From the NCBI RefSeq assembly GCF_021730395.1, contig NC_069378.1, forward strand, positions 42,421,001-42,485,000: a stretch of DNA of 64,000 bases. The letters run 5' to 3'. Both the position numbers and the translations under genes were made by a program. The stretch comes from Mercenaria mercenaria (taxonomy: Eukaryota > Mollusca > Bivalvia > Venerida > Veneridae). Each line of letters begins with the position of its first letter. Positions within the stretch are counted from its first letter, which is position 1. The notes under the pieces were generated by a model. The model worked only from the letters and a program-made list of their open reading frames with translations, was not told where the DNA came from and did not search any database. Positions 24,819 through 35,479 of the stretch are shown here, piece by piece.

Positions 24819-27095
24819 ATGCAGCTGGATATACCAAGCTTTTATTTTACTTGCATTGGTAGCAAGTGTTGCCATGGCGCCGCCTGAAAAAGGGATGGAG
24901 AGAAGTTGCTGTAAATTTAAAAAGGGCCATTGGATCTGCGTCCTCGGCGGCAGCCCATCTTGGTTTTTAAGAAACAAAAGCATGTTGAAAGCATACGATA
25001 ACGTAGATGTAAGTAAGAGAAAATGAATATCGCTGCACGTATTAGTATTGTTCGGAAAATTATAATAAGTACATTTTACAGCGTTTTCACATTGTTATAT
25101 ATGCATGTTGTTGTTTTGTTCCTTTTTAAAGGAAGTTGCATATGGTGCCACGGTGTATTTGTTAAATGTTAGCAACTCTCTTATGATTTTGCTAAATTAG
25201 ATATTACAACAGCTTAAACAACAACACATGTGATAGTCTCTTACAGTTTTATTAACAACACTATCCTTGTTTAAAATGTATAACTTTCGTAAAGTAAGAA
25301 TATATATAATTATTCCATTTTGTATCTTTATCCTTTCATATCCATAGAAGTGTTATTATTATTATTTGTACGTTTCTACAAAGAAGTATAAAATACACAG
25401 AATGGCAACTGTCTGTAATCTCGCGTGAGCTCGTGTCAGAGCGTGATTCGGCGTTATCTTACTAAAAACAAACATATGCGAGCATGGAGTTACAATTTGT
25501 ACCTTTAAAACTACATTTGAAATACATGTTAGCTTCTAAAACAAAATTAAAGTTTAATTTGGAAATGGTCTTAAAACACGAAGTACAAAATTTTGTTTTG
25601 CCATCGAAAGAAGCGTGGTCATACGGTGATAATTTTTTTTACCGATGAATAATTGCTTTCGCATACAAAATGGCGCGTGGAGAAAGCGCCACTTCAGGTA
25701 AACGAGATCTCGTTTTTTGTCACGGGAGGTTGGCGAGATTTGCTCTATATGCCTTTCAAGTTGCCAGTCTATTTATTTTTATAGCTCTGTGGTTTCTAGT
25801 ATGGTCTTGAATAGTATATCACTCAGATCGAGCTTTTTGCAATGTCATGGGTTTCCAAGCACTGTTATTTTTTCAAATTTTATTACATAAGGGTTTACAA
25901 TGTCGCAGAGCCACTTTTTTAATGCAACACTGTATGCTCCTTTCACGTTACAATAAGTCAAACGTTTCCTGGCTGCGGCAAACAGTGGCGTTAATAAGGT
26001 GCAATCAAAACATTTTTCGTTTCATATTTGTTTCAATTTGTTAAAAAAACAACAACAAAGCTTCAAGTACACTAATACTATTGGAATTTGAACGGATATT
26101 TGTATTTGCTTATATTCATTTTGAAATTCGTCTTAAGAGCTGAAGACGTTAGGTACAACATAAAAGCATTATTATTTGTTTAGAGATTTTGTTTAAAAAC
26201 ATCACCGCGTACGAAATTTCGGGGTTTTTTTTTAGTACATTTTATGGTAAGTCCAGTGATTTTGGGCGACCATGCAATCGCTGATAAAGTGCTTACTTCC
26301 ATTTATTTATTGGTATTTTCTCTGAGATTTAAAGTTTTCGGATATGTCGAATAAATAAAAATTAAACATCACTTTACACTGAACGAACTTTTATTGATAG
26401 CTTTTCTGTGAAGACTTTAAACTTTACAATATGCTGAGCGATTTGCAGCCAAAAGTGACTCAAAACAGAATTGCATATGAAACTAACTTTTGATTATATA
26501 CTAGTACGTTCTGTAAAAACTCAGGATTTATGGTATGTTATGTGATTTTTCATGATTCATGATTATTATATTAAATTGTTTGTTGTGAAAACTTCATTGA
26601 AAAGAAATTTCTGCTTTCGTTGAATTTTAAAGCTTTATATTATGAACCTATAGTGAGGCATGTTTTCTGCATATTAAGCATAAATTTATTTCCTGCATTT
26701 TAATACATTACAGAATGTCCCAGGTTTCGAGTTCTATTGGGTATTCTTTAAAGCAGTATCTGTGAAAGGAGAAGTAAGTATACATAATTCCATTTAAGTG
26801 AACGATTTTTACATTTTTTTTTTCTTTTAACAAAATAATGTGCTTTTTAACATTTTAACTAAAAAGATCCATTTTAAATTTCATCGCAAAACCAAAGATT
26901 ACATGTTTTCTTCTGGCAATCCTGGCATTTTATACTTTAGAAGCTTATTTCAATGAAGCGTATCTCTATTTCTTTTTATCTGTTCATTTCATTCAGCGTC
27001 TAGAATGTGAAGGAATAGTTCTGTGGAAAGATGGTAGAAGGGTAGTGAAACGTGCAAGTTGTAAACCATGTGCCACAGGGAAGAAGATTCGTTGA
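24819..27095 (+). pseudogene. Gene 3: cystatin-like family member with disrupted exon 1
   Basis: By alignment to gene 6 the exons are 24819-25008, 26714-26773 and 26997-27095. Exon 1 has lost 2 nt in the signal peptide, gained 4 nt before the GW motif and gained 2 nt in the helix. From the homologous ATG the frame stops after 22 codons. The last two changes sum to a multiple of three, so the later signal-peptide frame and the exon end agree, with a frame-shifted Cys-rich middle; the only in-frame ATG there is 24874, after the hydrophobic stretch. Exons 2 and 3 are open and spliceable: NVPGFEFYWVFFKAVSVKGE, then RLECEGIVLW with a second Cys 18 residues on and a basic tail containing SCKPCATGKKIR. 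AATAAA lies at 27241. It is either dead or supplies only its downstream exons. It is the partner of gene 6. Confidence 0.8.
25378..25795. mobile_element. hAT-like non-autonomous element in gene 3 intron 1
   Basis: About 418 bp absent from gene 6. It is bounded by GTTTCTA on both sides. Just inside are imperfect inverted ends CAAAGAAGTATAAAA and the complement of CACAGAGCTATAAAAA. A 7-8 bp duplication with CA-AG termini fits hAT; no transposase was seen. Confidence 0.55.
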
Positions 27096-28676
27096 TGATG
27101 CATGAAAATATTTTTTATGTGGAACCACACTTTGTAACTACGTATATTTTGATGTGAACACGACAGGAACATTTGATGATGTCATTGAAATTACAAAAGG
27201 AGTTTTAAAACATACTTGTACCTAGAAATCAAAGTCGAAGAATAAAATTTGTAAACTGATTAATCATTAATTCTTAAAATTTTCAGAATAGTATCGTGTA
27301 CATAATTAATATTACTTGAAGTAAATCTGAAATACTTTTCTCACCAAAGTCCTTATCAGAAAAAGAGGTCTCATAAATGGCATAGGCAAGTTCACGTAAC
27401 TTTAAACCATGCTGATGATACATTTTCCATTATGAAATAATGCGTTTTGTGGAAAAAATGACTTCAAAATTGAAACAAAGTATATCATAGAAAGCCCTCA
27501 ATCTCGGTACACCAACCAAGTGTGCTTTACTGAGATTCGTCAGTCATGTTCGGAATCAAATGGAAAAGAAAACACCTTTTTGTATTGACGATACAGGTTT
27601 ATGCAACGTCATCAAATTGGAATGAAAAGAATAAAAATCTCCCTCTCTCTATATATGTTCTTACCTTCTGTAAAGGTGCACAGTAATATGATTTTTAAAC
27701 CCTTTTTAAAATACCAAGACAATGCCTGAAGCATTCTTAAATGTATTGTTATTTTAGATTTTAGATAAAAAAATTGTACATGTTTCGGTAGAAAATGATA
27801 CTATGCACCATGACATGACAAAATGGGGTCTTGAGATCATGTTTGCTGTTTTTACAAAAACAAACGGAAAACGTTTTTATTATCCAATCAAACATTGGAC
27901 CAATACTGTCAAAATCAAAGGACAGTGAATTTGGATAAACAAAATGAGCGGTTCAAATTCCAGTTCATGCGAGGCTACTTTAGCAGCTTAACAGTCGGAC
28001 TCATAATACTCGATTAGCATAGGACCACGCAAAATTTGAAGTACATGCCCTATCTGATGTTCCAACAATATGATTGAAAAATCTCTAAAAATGTATACGA
28101 TAAAATCATAAATCGTAATATTTCTGTTCAGTAATATGTACCTGCGTTCTACAAGAATTTGTAAATAGCAGGTTAAGATCTAGATCTGCAATCATCGACA
28201 TGTGGAAGCACAAAGATGAGCATACTTATCTAAACAGTGCAAGCAGGAAATATGAGTGTAGGTTGAGTGCACTGCCCATGTATAATAAAGTCTATGAAGT
28301 GAATTTCAAGACATTAGTGTTTAAGTTGAGTCTTGAAATTAAACATATGCTACAGAATCAAAGTTCCTCAAGTATCATTATTCAGCACTTGTAGAAACGA
28401 CAGCATAGCTTACATCAGGCCCCGCCCATATAAAAAGCACACGGTAGAATATTCACCCTCTATGCAGAAAGATCAGTTCCATATATCAATACAATTTAGA
28501 TTTATATGAAGATCCTTTGGAAGTAGAGAATGCGAACAAGCAAAACAATAGCAGACTCGATTTGACTGAGTCTGTTCATTAGAGTTAATGCAATGTGACA
28601 CACCTCGCACACCACTAAGCAAAAACAGCGATTTTAAATAGACTCCATGATCCCACAGCAACGAGTAGTCCTGGTC
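27096..28676. other. Gene 3 3' UTR and flank
   Basis: 27106-27225 is the conserved 3' block, followed by AATAAA at 27241-27246. The block at about 28400-28660 recurs after gene 6 (54370-54630), at the end of the window (63610-63900) and in part at 46310-46490; its shared words include TTGGAAG, GAGAATGC and CTCCATGATCC. Confidence 0.5.
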
Positions 28677-28905
28677 CCTTTTGACTTACGACGTTTGCCT
28701 TATGATTTGTGACTTTTGACTTATGATTTATGATAATTTATGACTTTTGACTTATGATTTGTGACGTTTGACTTATGATTTGTGACTTTTGACTTATGAT
28801 TTGTGACTTTTGACTTATGATTTGTGACTTCTGACTTGTGATTTATGACTTTTGGCTTATGATTGTGACTTCTGACTTGTGATTTGTGACTTATGACTTG
28901 TGACG
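28677..28905. repeat. Minisatellite, about 21-bp unit
   Basis: Tandem repeats of GACTTTTGACTTATGATTTGT, about ten units with variants. The unit 2 array (54646-54831) is shorter. The minus-strand open frame rich in HKS/KVTN repeats is just this array translated. Confidence 0.85.
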
Positions 28906-30680
28906 GAATATTGCCGGGCACTTCAACCACGTGACGATGGTAGATTAACGTTGACGGAGAGCGAAAATCAGATGCAGTACGTTCTATTGCTTTGTATGAA
29001 TATTATATTGATAATAATAGATGGAATCATAGATGGAATCCATAAGGGTCTGGTATTGTTTCCATTACCCAGATTACACCCAAATTAATAACCTCAAAGA
29101 AATGGAAACAATTTAGATAATGATATTGGACCACTTGTTTTAAACACGAAGCGTTCCGATGCAGCCTAATTGTGTACTTTACCGCAAAAATGCCAGTGAA
29201 GTAAGATTATCATAACTTTAAAACGTTAAGTTCGGCGTTTTAAATTTGTGATATAGACCTGCGGTCATCCAATTTCGTGAACTTGAAAGCACGTTTTTTT
29301 TTGTGAATTGAATGTAGTAAATAAAATGAAGATGCAGTAACGGTAGTACATTCTCACTGACAGCTGTACTTTAGAGTTATCTACGTTTACATGTACTGAT
29401 TCTTGTGCAGCAAACTTCCAAGAATTGAATTATCTGTGTATTAGTGTATTAGAACATATTCTGAAATGAGTTATTCAAATACATCTACACAACTTCCAGT
29501 TTTTTTCCTCGTTTCTTCATGATATTTTATCAGTAAAACTCATTCTAATATTTTTTTGATCCGACGAGATTTGTTTTCCTTCGACTGTTGCGTGACAGAT
29601 GGTACAAGTTGTTCAGTTGTTCTAAGACTGTAAGTAGATTTTACACGTATTTATTACAGATAATTACGACGTGTAGATTTTTGATCTTTTTACAAATAAA
29701 GCGAGTTGATCGCACTATTAATTTAAAATGTGAATAAAAAAATAGGAGTCATTAAAGAAAATTTCGGCAATGTTTTGAGATTTTTAGCATACGTACACGT
29801 GGACATACACGTTTTTACAGCTGTTACTGCGAAATGGTTAAAAATAATTTTAACAACAACAATGGCTTGTCCGTAGAAGTGCTTAAAAGCATTTCAAACC
29901 TTATAATTACTGCAAACTATGCCATGAAGAACTCAACGCGATGATAATAGTTCATTTCACTTGACAATTTTAGTATTGTTCATATTTTCGACCTTCTTGT
30001 ATCAACGAGAAACGAAATGCTATTTCAATCAGTCCAACACACCAATGGGTTTTTTTTCTATAATAACCTTTTGTTAAAGTTTTATATAATATCAATTTCG
30101 TTTAGAGTTTTAAAGCTGTCATAATAATATCTAAAAAATACTAAAATATAATGAAAATTTAAAACCAAATCTAAGCAAATAATAAAGAAAATCCAGACGA
30201 AAGCCAATCCATAACATACTGTTGGTAATTTTTAACACAGGGTTTGCAAGTAATTATCGTATGTACATGAATTACACAACATAATAATTGAAATCGGCCT
30301 TAAAACTATTCCACCCAAGGTGAGCTATTTACCCATTGATTCGATTTTTCTCTTTTATCTTCAAATCGTCAAGTAGTTCCAGTTGGATTCGCAAAAGATA
30401 TTGAATCATTGCAAGCAGACAAACACAGAGAAAAAAATATGTCGACATTTCAGTTAATACGATTGTTCATACTTGCCACTAGCAAGTTTTCAAAGTAATA
30501 AGTGTATTTTATTTACCATGTTAGCAAAACTTACAGAAAACAATGAGATAAAGAACGTAAATATGGCCAAAAACCTTGAACAATTTTTTCCCGCTTGCTA
30601 TGTAGAAATATTCTGAAAATTGTTAATCTTATGGATATAGGTTTAGCAGAAGCTGCTTGTTATTTAATACATGGCTTCAA
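28906..30680. other. Non-coding spacer shared by both units
   Basis: Colinear with 54832-56605. No gene, RNA or mobile element was recognised. Confidence 0.4.
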
Positions 30681-30916
30681 CAGTAATGGTATTAGTAGCT
30701 TCCTCGCTCAGCATTAAGAGGTACTAGGACTGGTCAGCCCGGTGTCAGTATAATGTGACTGGGTGGGGTATATTGTCACGTGTCTACGGCCTGATATTCC
30801 AGTGAGGCAGCACTATAAAGTTGGGCATTGTGCTCACTGCTACAAGTAGACACCGTCGTTTATATGACCGAAAAAATGTTGAAAAAGACGTTAAACCCGA
30901 ACACACACACACACAC
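30681..30916 (+). mobile_element. SINE family B, 5'-truncated
   Basis: Plus-strand copy beginning inside the body (TAGCTTCCTCGCTCAGC) and ending GTTGAAAAAGACGTTAAACC plus an AC-rich tail (about eight AC). Flanked by TTCAA/CTCAA. Unit 2 has the empty site at about 56605 (GGCTTCAAGAGTAAG). Confidence 0.8.
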
Positions 30917-30920
30917 TCAA

Positions 30921-32637
30921 GAGTAAGACGTAACATAAACTGAGAAAAAAGGTACATGATTTCCTTATAAACAAAGTCCGTGTGTTTGAATGTATTCGTT
31001 TTTCAAAGTTTGGCTTTAAATGTATTAAGGTAATGGTAAGTGGAAGCGATAAAATCTAAGTTCAGCAGAAATGATAGCGACTCCGCCTTTGATACACATG
31101 GATATAATAGACATAACATCATGGTTATAGGATAAAGTAATTGTAGACTAAAGTTTCGATCAATTTATAGTTTTATTCACCAACCCGAAAGACATATTGG
31201 CCTTATTCTGGCGGACTGGTTTACGTTCTGGACAAATCACTTTCTGGCACCGTACCTGAACTTCATACTGAATGAAACATACCGCTGAAAGTGTGTTAAA
31301 CTAACAAGGAATAGTGCTTTTATTCGTTTCAAAAGATAGTTGTCTACCAGGGAAATACTGATTTTATAATTTACACCATTGCCTTACTACAATCGCATTT
31401 CAAAAACTGTATCACAAAGACCACTTTCATAAAGTACACGCTCTAAAATAACGGCAACTAGTCCATTTTAATAAAAAATCTTCTTCAAATTATTTTTTAT
31501 ACAGAACTTTATGTATCTATCTTTTATTGGTAAAGGAGGTATTGTGTGGCAGCATATCCGCTAGGAAACGTTTTAGCAAGTATACCTCAAATGATGCAAT
31601 TTGATCAATATTTGACAAAGCCCGTCCGCAAAGCACAAAAGATTTGTATATGTTATGATTGATTTAACAGTTCATTTTTCGTTTACAAACATTTTTACTT
31701 ACTTTTGGAAACAAAAAAGTACTTATTGATTTGTCTGTCAACCAGCCATCGTGTAGACTTGATTGATGCAGTGCGAAAAAACCCAAAGAATATATATGCA
31801 TTTGTCGCAAACAGCGTCTGGTCATTCTGTGTTTGGTGCAACAGATTGCGATAACGAATATAGAAACGAGACATCAACGTAACGAAAATCAACAAAGTAC
31901 ATTGGCAAGCCATCAAATGGTTAAAGCTCAAAGGACTGGAACTTGATGTACGGAGGACACCATTGAAATAGGTTACATAAGGCCGGATATTTGGATATTT
32001 GACCTAAGTTATTGCAGTATTTTTGTTTTGTCGTGCTGGGTAAGTTGTGGATTTTTAAATATTTAAGGTACGATGGTTTTTTTCTTTGTTTTTTTTTTAA
32101 TTTTATAAACATTGAAATAATTCTTTTTTTATATAAAACAATGGTTCATTGTTATCTATGCCTAGATATTTTACTGAAACAATGCAAAACTAGACAGTTT
32201 TAATTAATACAGATGTTAGTTAGAACATGATTTAGAGAAGATATTTCCTTAAATACATTGAAATTATATTTTACTAGATATTAAACTTTGTAATTGCAAA
32301 ATAAAAAAAACACAAATATATAATATTATATGATAAACTTAACAAAATATGAGGTACACAAAAGAATGGAAGCGGTATCAGGAAATCAACAAACTTTGAT
32401 ATAATAATACATTGTATAATAATAAACTTTTCTCTTTAGTTAATGTACATTCTATTTCATTAGACTGAGGTTTGTCAAAGCATCGGGGCCGAGATAGTGA
32501 GCGTTGATATGCAAGAAGGGAAAAGCATATTTCCTGTTTTGCTTAGATAAACACACTTCTGTGATGACTCCTCTCTTACTTTCTTATTTGTATATGTAGT
32601 AGCTTTTTTCTAGACGTCGTAATAATATTAGGTTATT
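30921..32637. other. Distal 5' flank of gene 4
   Basis: Colinear with 56606-58165. It contains the distal family block at about 32100-32270 (GAAACAATGCAAAACTAGAC and AACATGATTTAGAGAAG). Homology with unit 2 stops near 32600. No coding sequence. Confidence 0.45.
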
Positions 32638-32779
32638 TAACATTGTTCTGTACAATACGGAGATATATTTGGACAAGTACCAGCTGAGAAAATCATATTG
32701 GACGGGCCGCTAGGCGAGTGTAATAGGGTTTTCTCAGCTGGGTACAGTCCAAATATATCCATATTTACAGTACAATGTT
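32638..32779. mobile_element. Small foldback element at a deletion junction
   Basis: An inverted-repeat element of about 140 bp: ACATTGTTCTGTACAATACG at the left pairs with CAGTACAATGT at the right, with inner arms CCAGCTGAGAAAA and TTTTCTCAGCTGG. It sits where homology to unit 2 ends, in the stretch replacing the missing exon 1 of gene 4. Confidence 0.6.
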
Positions 32780-33844
32780 AGAAAACCCTTTTTTAAATTC
32801 TATATCTATCTATTTATCATAATAATAGTTTAAATTAAAAATGTTTCACTGAATATTGTATTCCTGCCTTTTTTCTAGTTTTTCCCAGCTTGGAAATGAG
32901 TGCAAATATATTATACAGAACAATGTAGACATTGAATAACCTTTTTAATCTATATTTATTTCAATTCATTGAATGTTTTTTTTCTGCGTATCATCATTAA
33001 AAAAAGTATATGGTGCAACCTCCCTACATGAGCCATTTGGCGATTTGGGTGGTAACAATACTTGGCTGAGATATTATGCCCACAAACATGTCAGCAAGTT
33101 TGGTGAAGATCAGACGAAAACTGTTCAACTTAAACGCCGGGTCCTTCCTGGCTGATATTGCGGTGGTAAAGCCATTAAGCATATTTAGGGAGTAGGCTGG
33201 GCTTATCTGACAGATGATGGGTATAACACTGAAATATTATCTCTAGTAAACAAGCCCGGTCTTTGAAATATTTTTCAGATCTGAATAAATTGTAGTAAAT
33301 ACCATCTACAAATTAAAAAGCCTATGTATCTACAAGGGTATCTACACATATTTTCCATTGTTGAAATACTAAAATTTACATGACTGGTGAAGTTAAGAAG
33401 TTTAAACTTAACATTGCTTTGTATCAGTATCAGACAATGGTACACAGGAATTAGCATTTCATGTAATAAATATTAAAAAATGTGGAAATATTTTTGCTTA
33501 CTTACACAATTCTTTGAAACATATTCCATAGAATTTTGAATCTCTCAGAGTTATAACAATATATGTCAGTATGTGTATTACATAATGAATGTTTGAATAT
33601 TTGTTTTTACATCTCCCAGAAATTGCATTTTGAAACTACTGGCTCTGATATAGTGGACGCAACATTTTTTTATATCCATATTTTAAAATGCATGTAAATA
33701 CTAACAAACTGCACTAAAAACATACACCTGGACTAAATATCCTAGGAAGTTTTTGTTCAGCTTATTTATTAACTGAAAAAATATAATAAAAGTGACATAT
33801 TGCTTTTTTAAATAATAATTTCCCTTTTTTTCGGCCCCGTTGTG
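32780..33844. other. Unit 1-specific sequence replacing gene 4 exon 1 region
   Basis: About 1.2 kb with no match in unit 2, where the corresponding 2.7 kb carries the promoter and exon 1 of gene 7. Another partial foldback piece lies at about 32880-32945. The 60-codon frame at 32973-33155 contains no recognisable domain. I looked for a family exon 1 here and found none. Confidence 0.5.
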
Positions 33845-33940
33845 TATTTGACAATTCCAGGACCTGTTCAATATCTTATCATTTTGCTCAGTTAGATTTT
33901 CTATTTAATGCGCGAGAATATCTGCGTTGTTTTATCACGC

Positions 33941-34020
33941 TGACGTCATTTCCTTTCGAAATACACGTTTTTGGGCCGTAATACTTTTATGCTTTGCCAC
34001 GGAACGCGCATTATATAAAA
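33941..34020 (+). promoter_or_regulatory. Candidate internal promoter (CRE plus TATA)
   Basis: TGACGTCA (33941-33948) lies 63 bp before TATATAAAA (34012-34020). The arrangement is kept in intron 1 of gene 7, where TATATAAAAA (61055-61064) is intact and the CRE has one change. It could drive transcription into exons 2-3. No open first exon was identified downstream. Confidence 0.3.
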
Positions 34021-34319
34021 AGGTGTTTGAACAACGTGAGTTCGAGTATCATTTGGTAAACACACGTTCACTCTTCTGTTAAAACATATCTACCAAGTGA
34101 CAAGAAAAGCTAGAATGACGATTACAACATATTATATTGCGTAACTATCTATATAGCTCTATATCCATAAAAACAATCAGAGACATTTTTCGTTTTATAT
34201 TTGTTTCAGTTTAAATTTTTTCCATATAAGCAAAACTTCTATTAGCTAATATTCATTTTGAAATATGTCTGGCGTGCTGAATCTTTTGTGAAGGCTTACG
34301 TTGAAAAGCGTCATCATAT

Positions 34320-34880
34320 TTTAGAGACTTCTTTTGAAAGCATCATCGCATACGAAACTTCGGCTTTTATGTAATTGTCCTTTCTTTTTATGATCAGTTA
34401 AATTGTCTGAGACGACCATGCCAGCGCTAATAATGTGCTTACTTTCATTTATAAATTGGGATTTTTTTTCCAGAAGATTTAAGTTTACAGATTTGTCGAA
34501 CAAATTAAAATCAAATATCACTGTACACCTAACTAACTTTTGTTTAGCTTTCCTTTGAAGATTCATACTTTGTAATGAATAAAGTGAATACCTGTGAAAA
34601 CATAACTGCATACGGAACTAACTTTTATTTATGTCTTGGTCCTTTCGTTAAACGTTTTAAGCTTGATGATATGTGGTGTGAATATATAATAATGTTAGGT
34701 GATTTGCTAAGAATTTATCATGCATACGAAACTAACTTTTATATTTCTAAGCTATGTAAAGATTGATGCCCAATGATATATTTCGTTGATTGCTTTGAAC
34801 ACTTCATCGTGTATGGAGCTAAGTTGTTATCACGTTTTCGTCCTTTCCTTGAAGTTTCCGTCGTTATGAAAATGTAAGTT
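34320..34880. repeat. Degenerate tandem repeat of about 110-130 bp in intron 1
   Basis: Diverged copies share words such as GCATACGAAACTAACTTTTA, GTCCTTTCGTTAAA and TTTATGAT. Related copies occur in intron 1 of gene 3 (26190-26540), gene 6 (51895-52270) and gene 7 (61280-61880), so the array predates the segmental duplication. Confidence 0.55.
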
Positions 34881-35107
34881 TTTTGCTACTAAATCACCAT
34901 ATTTGATATTTTCTGTACCTTTTTTATGATTATCAAATTATATGGTTTGTTCATAAAACTTCATGGAAAGAAAATTGCCGCTTTTGATGAATATAAAAAT
35001 ACAAAAAAATTATAATCCGTTAAATGATCATCTAACAGGAAAGATTCCTGCATATTTAGCATATTTTTATTTCATGCATTTAAATAGTTTTTGTGTTTAT
35101 TTTACAG

Positions 35108-35479
35108 ACAGACATACACACATACTCCAATTGGGTATTCTTCATGGCAGAGTCTATAGAAGGAGAGGTAAATATACATACTTCCAATGGGTATTTTCAG
35201 TTCACAAAATAACATTGTTTTTCAACATCTTTACTGAGGATCAAGAAACCATTTTAATATCATTGCAAAACCAAAGGTTATACATCAGTTCGATAAGTTT
35301 TCTACCGGAAATTATGGCAAGGCAGACATCAGAAGCTTATCTCAGGGATGCACGCCACTATTTCACTATATATTTGTTCGTTTTTCTTTCAGCCTCAAGA
35401 ATGTCAGGGAAAAGTTTGGTGGTCAACTGAAGGTGGAGTGGAAGTTACCAGTGCAAGTTGTGGCCCTGTTGCGTATTAA
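35108..35479 (+). pseudogene. Gene 4: exons 2-3 of a cystatin-like member, exon 1 missing
   Basis: Exon 2 is 35108-35167 (TDIHTYSNWVFFMAESIEGE, donor GTAAAT). Exon 3 is 35393-35479 (PQECQGKVWW, second Cys 19 residues on, ending CGPVAY). Both splice acceptors are good. No exon 1 lies upstream: the place it should occupy is replaced by unrelated sequence at 32600-33844. It differs from gene 7 at four of 20 residues in exon 2 and one in exon 3. It is either a fragment or a downstream cassette that could be joined to an upstream exon 1, since all introns in the family are phase 0. Confidence 0.75.

Noticed and set aside
27106-27225. 40-codon open frame (ending HTCT) in the 3' UTR of genes 3 and 6, possible lost C-terminal extension
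   Set aside because: It has no Met, and about 8 of 10 changes between the two copies are replacements without a recognisable domain, so it is treated as a conserved non-coding block.
28721-28930. Minus-strand protein rich in HKSKVTN repeats
   Set aside because: It is the direct translation of a 21-bp minisatellite.
34963-35430. 155-codon open frame on the + strand
   Set aside because: It overlaps exons 2 and 3 of gene 4 and the intron between them in another frame; the family frame explains the conservation.
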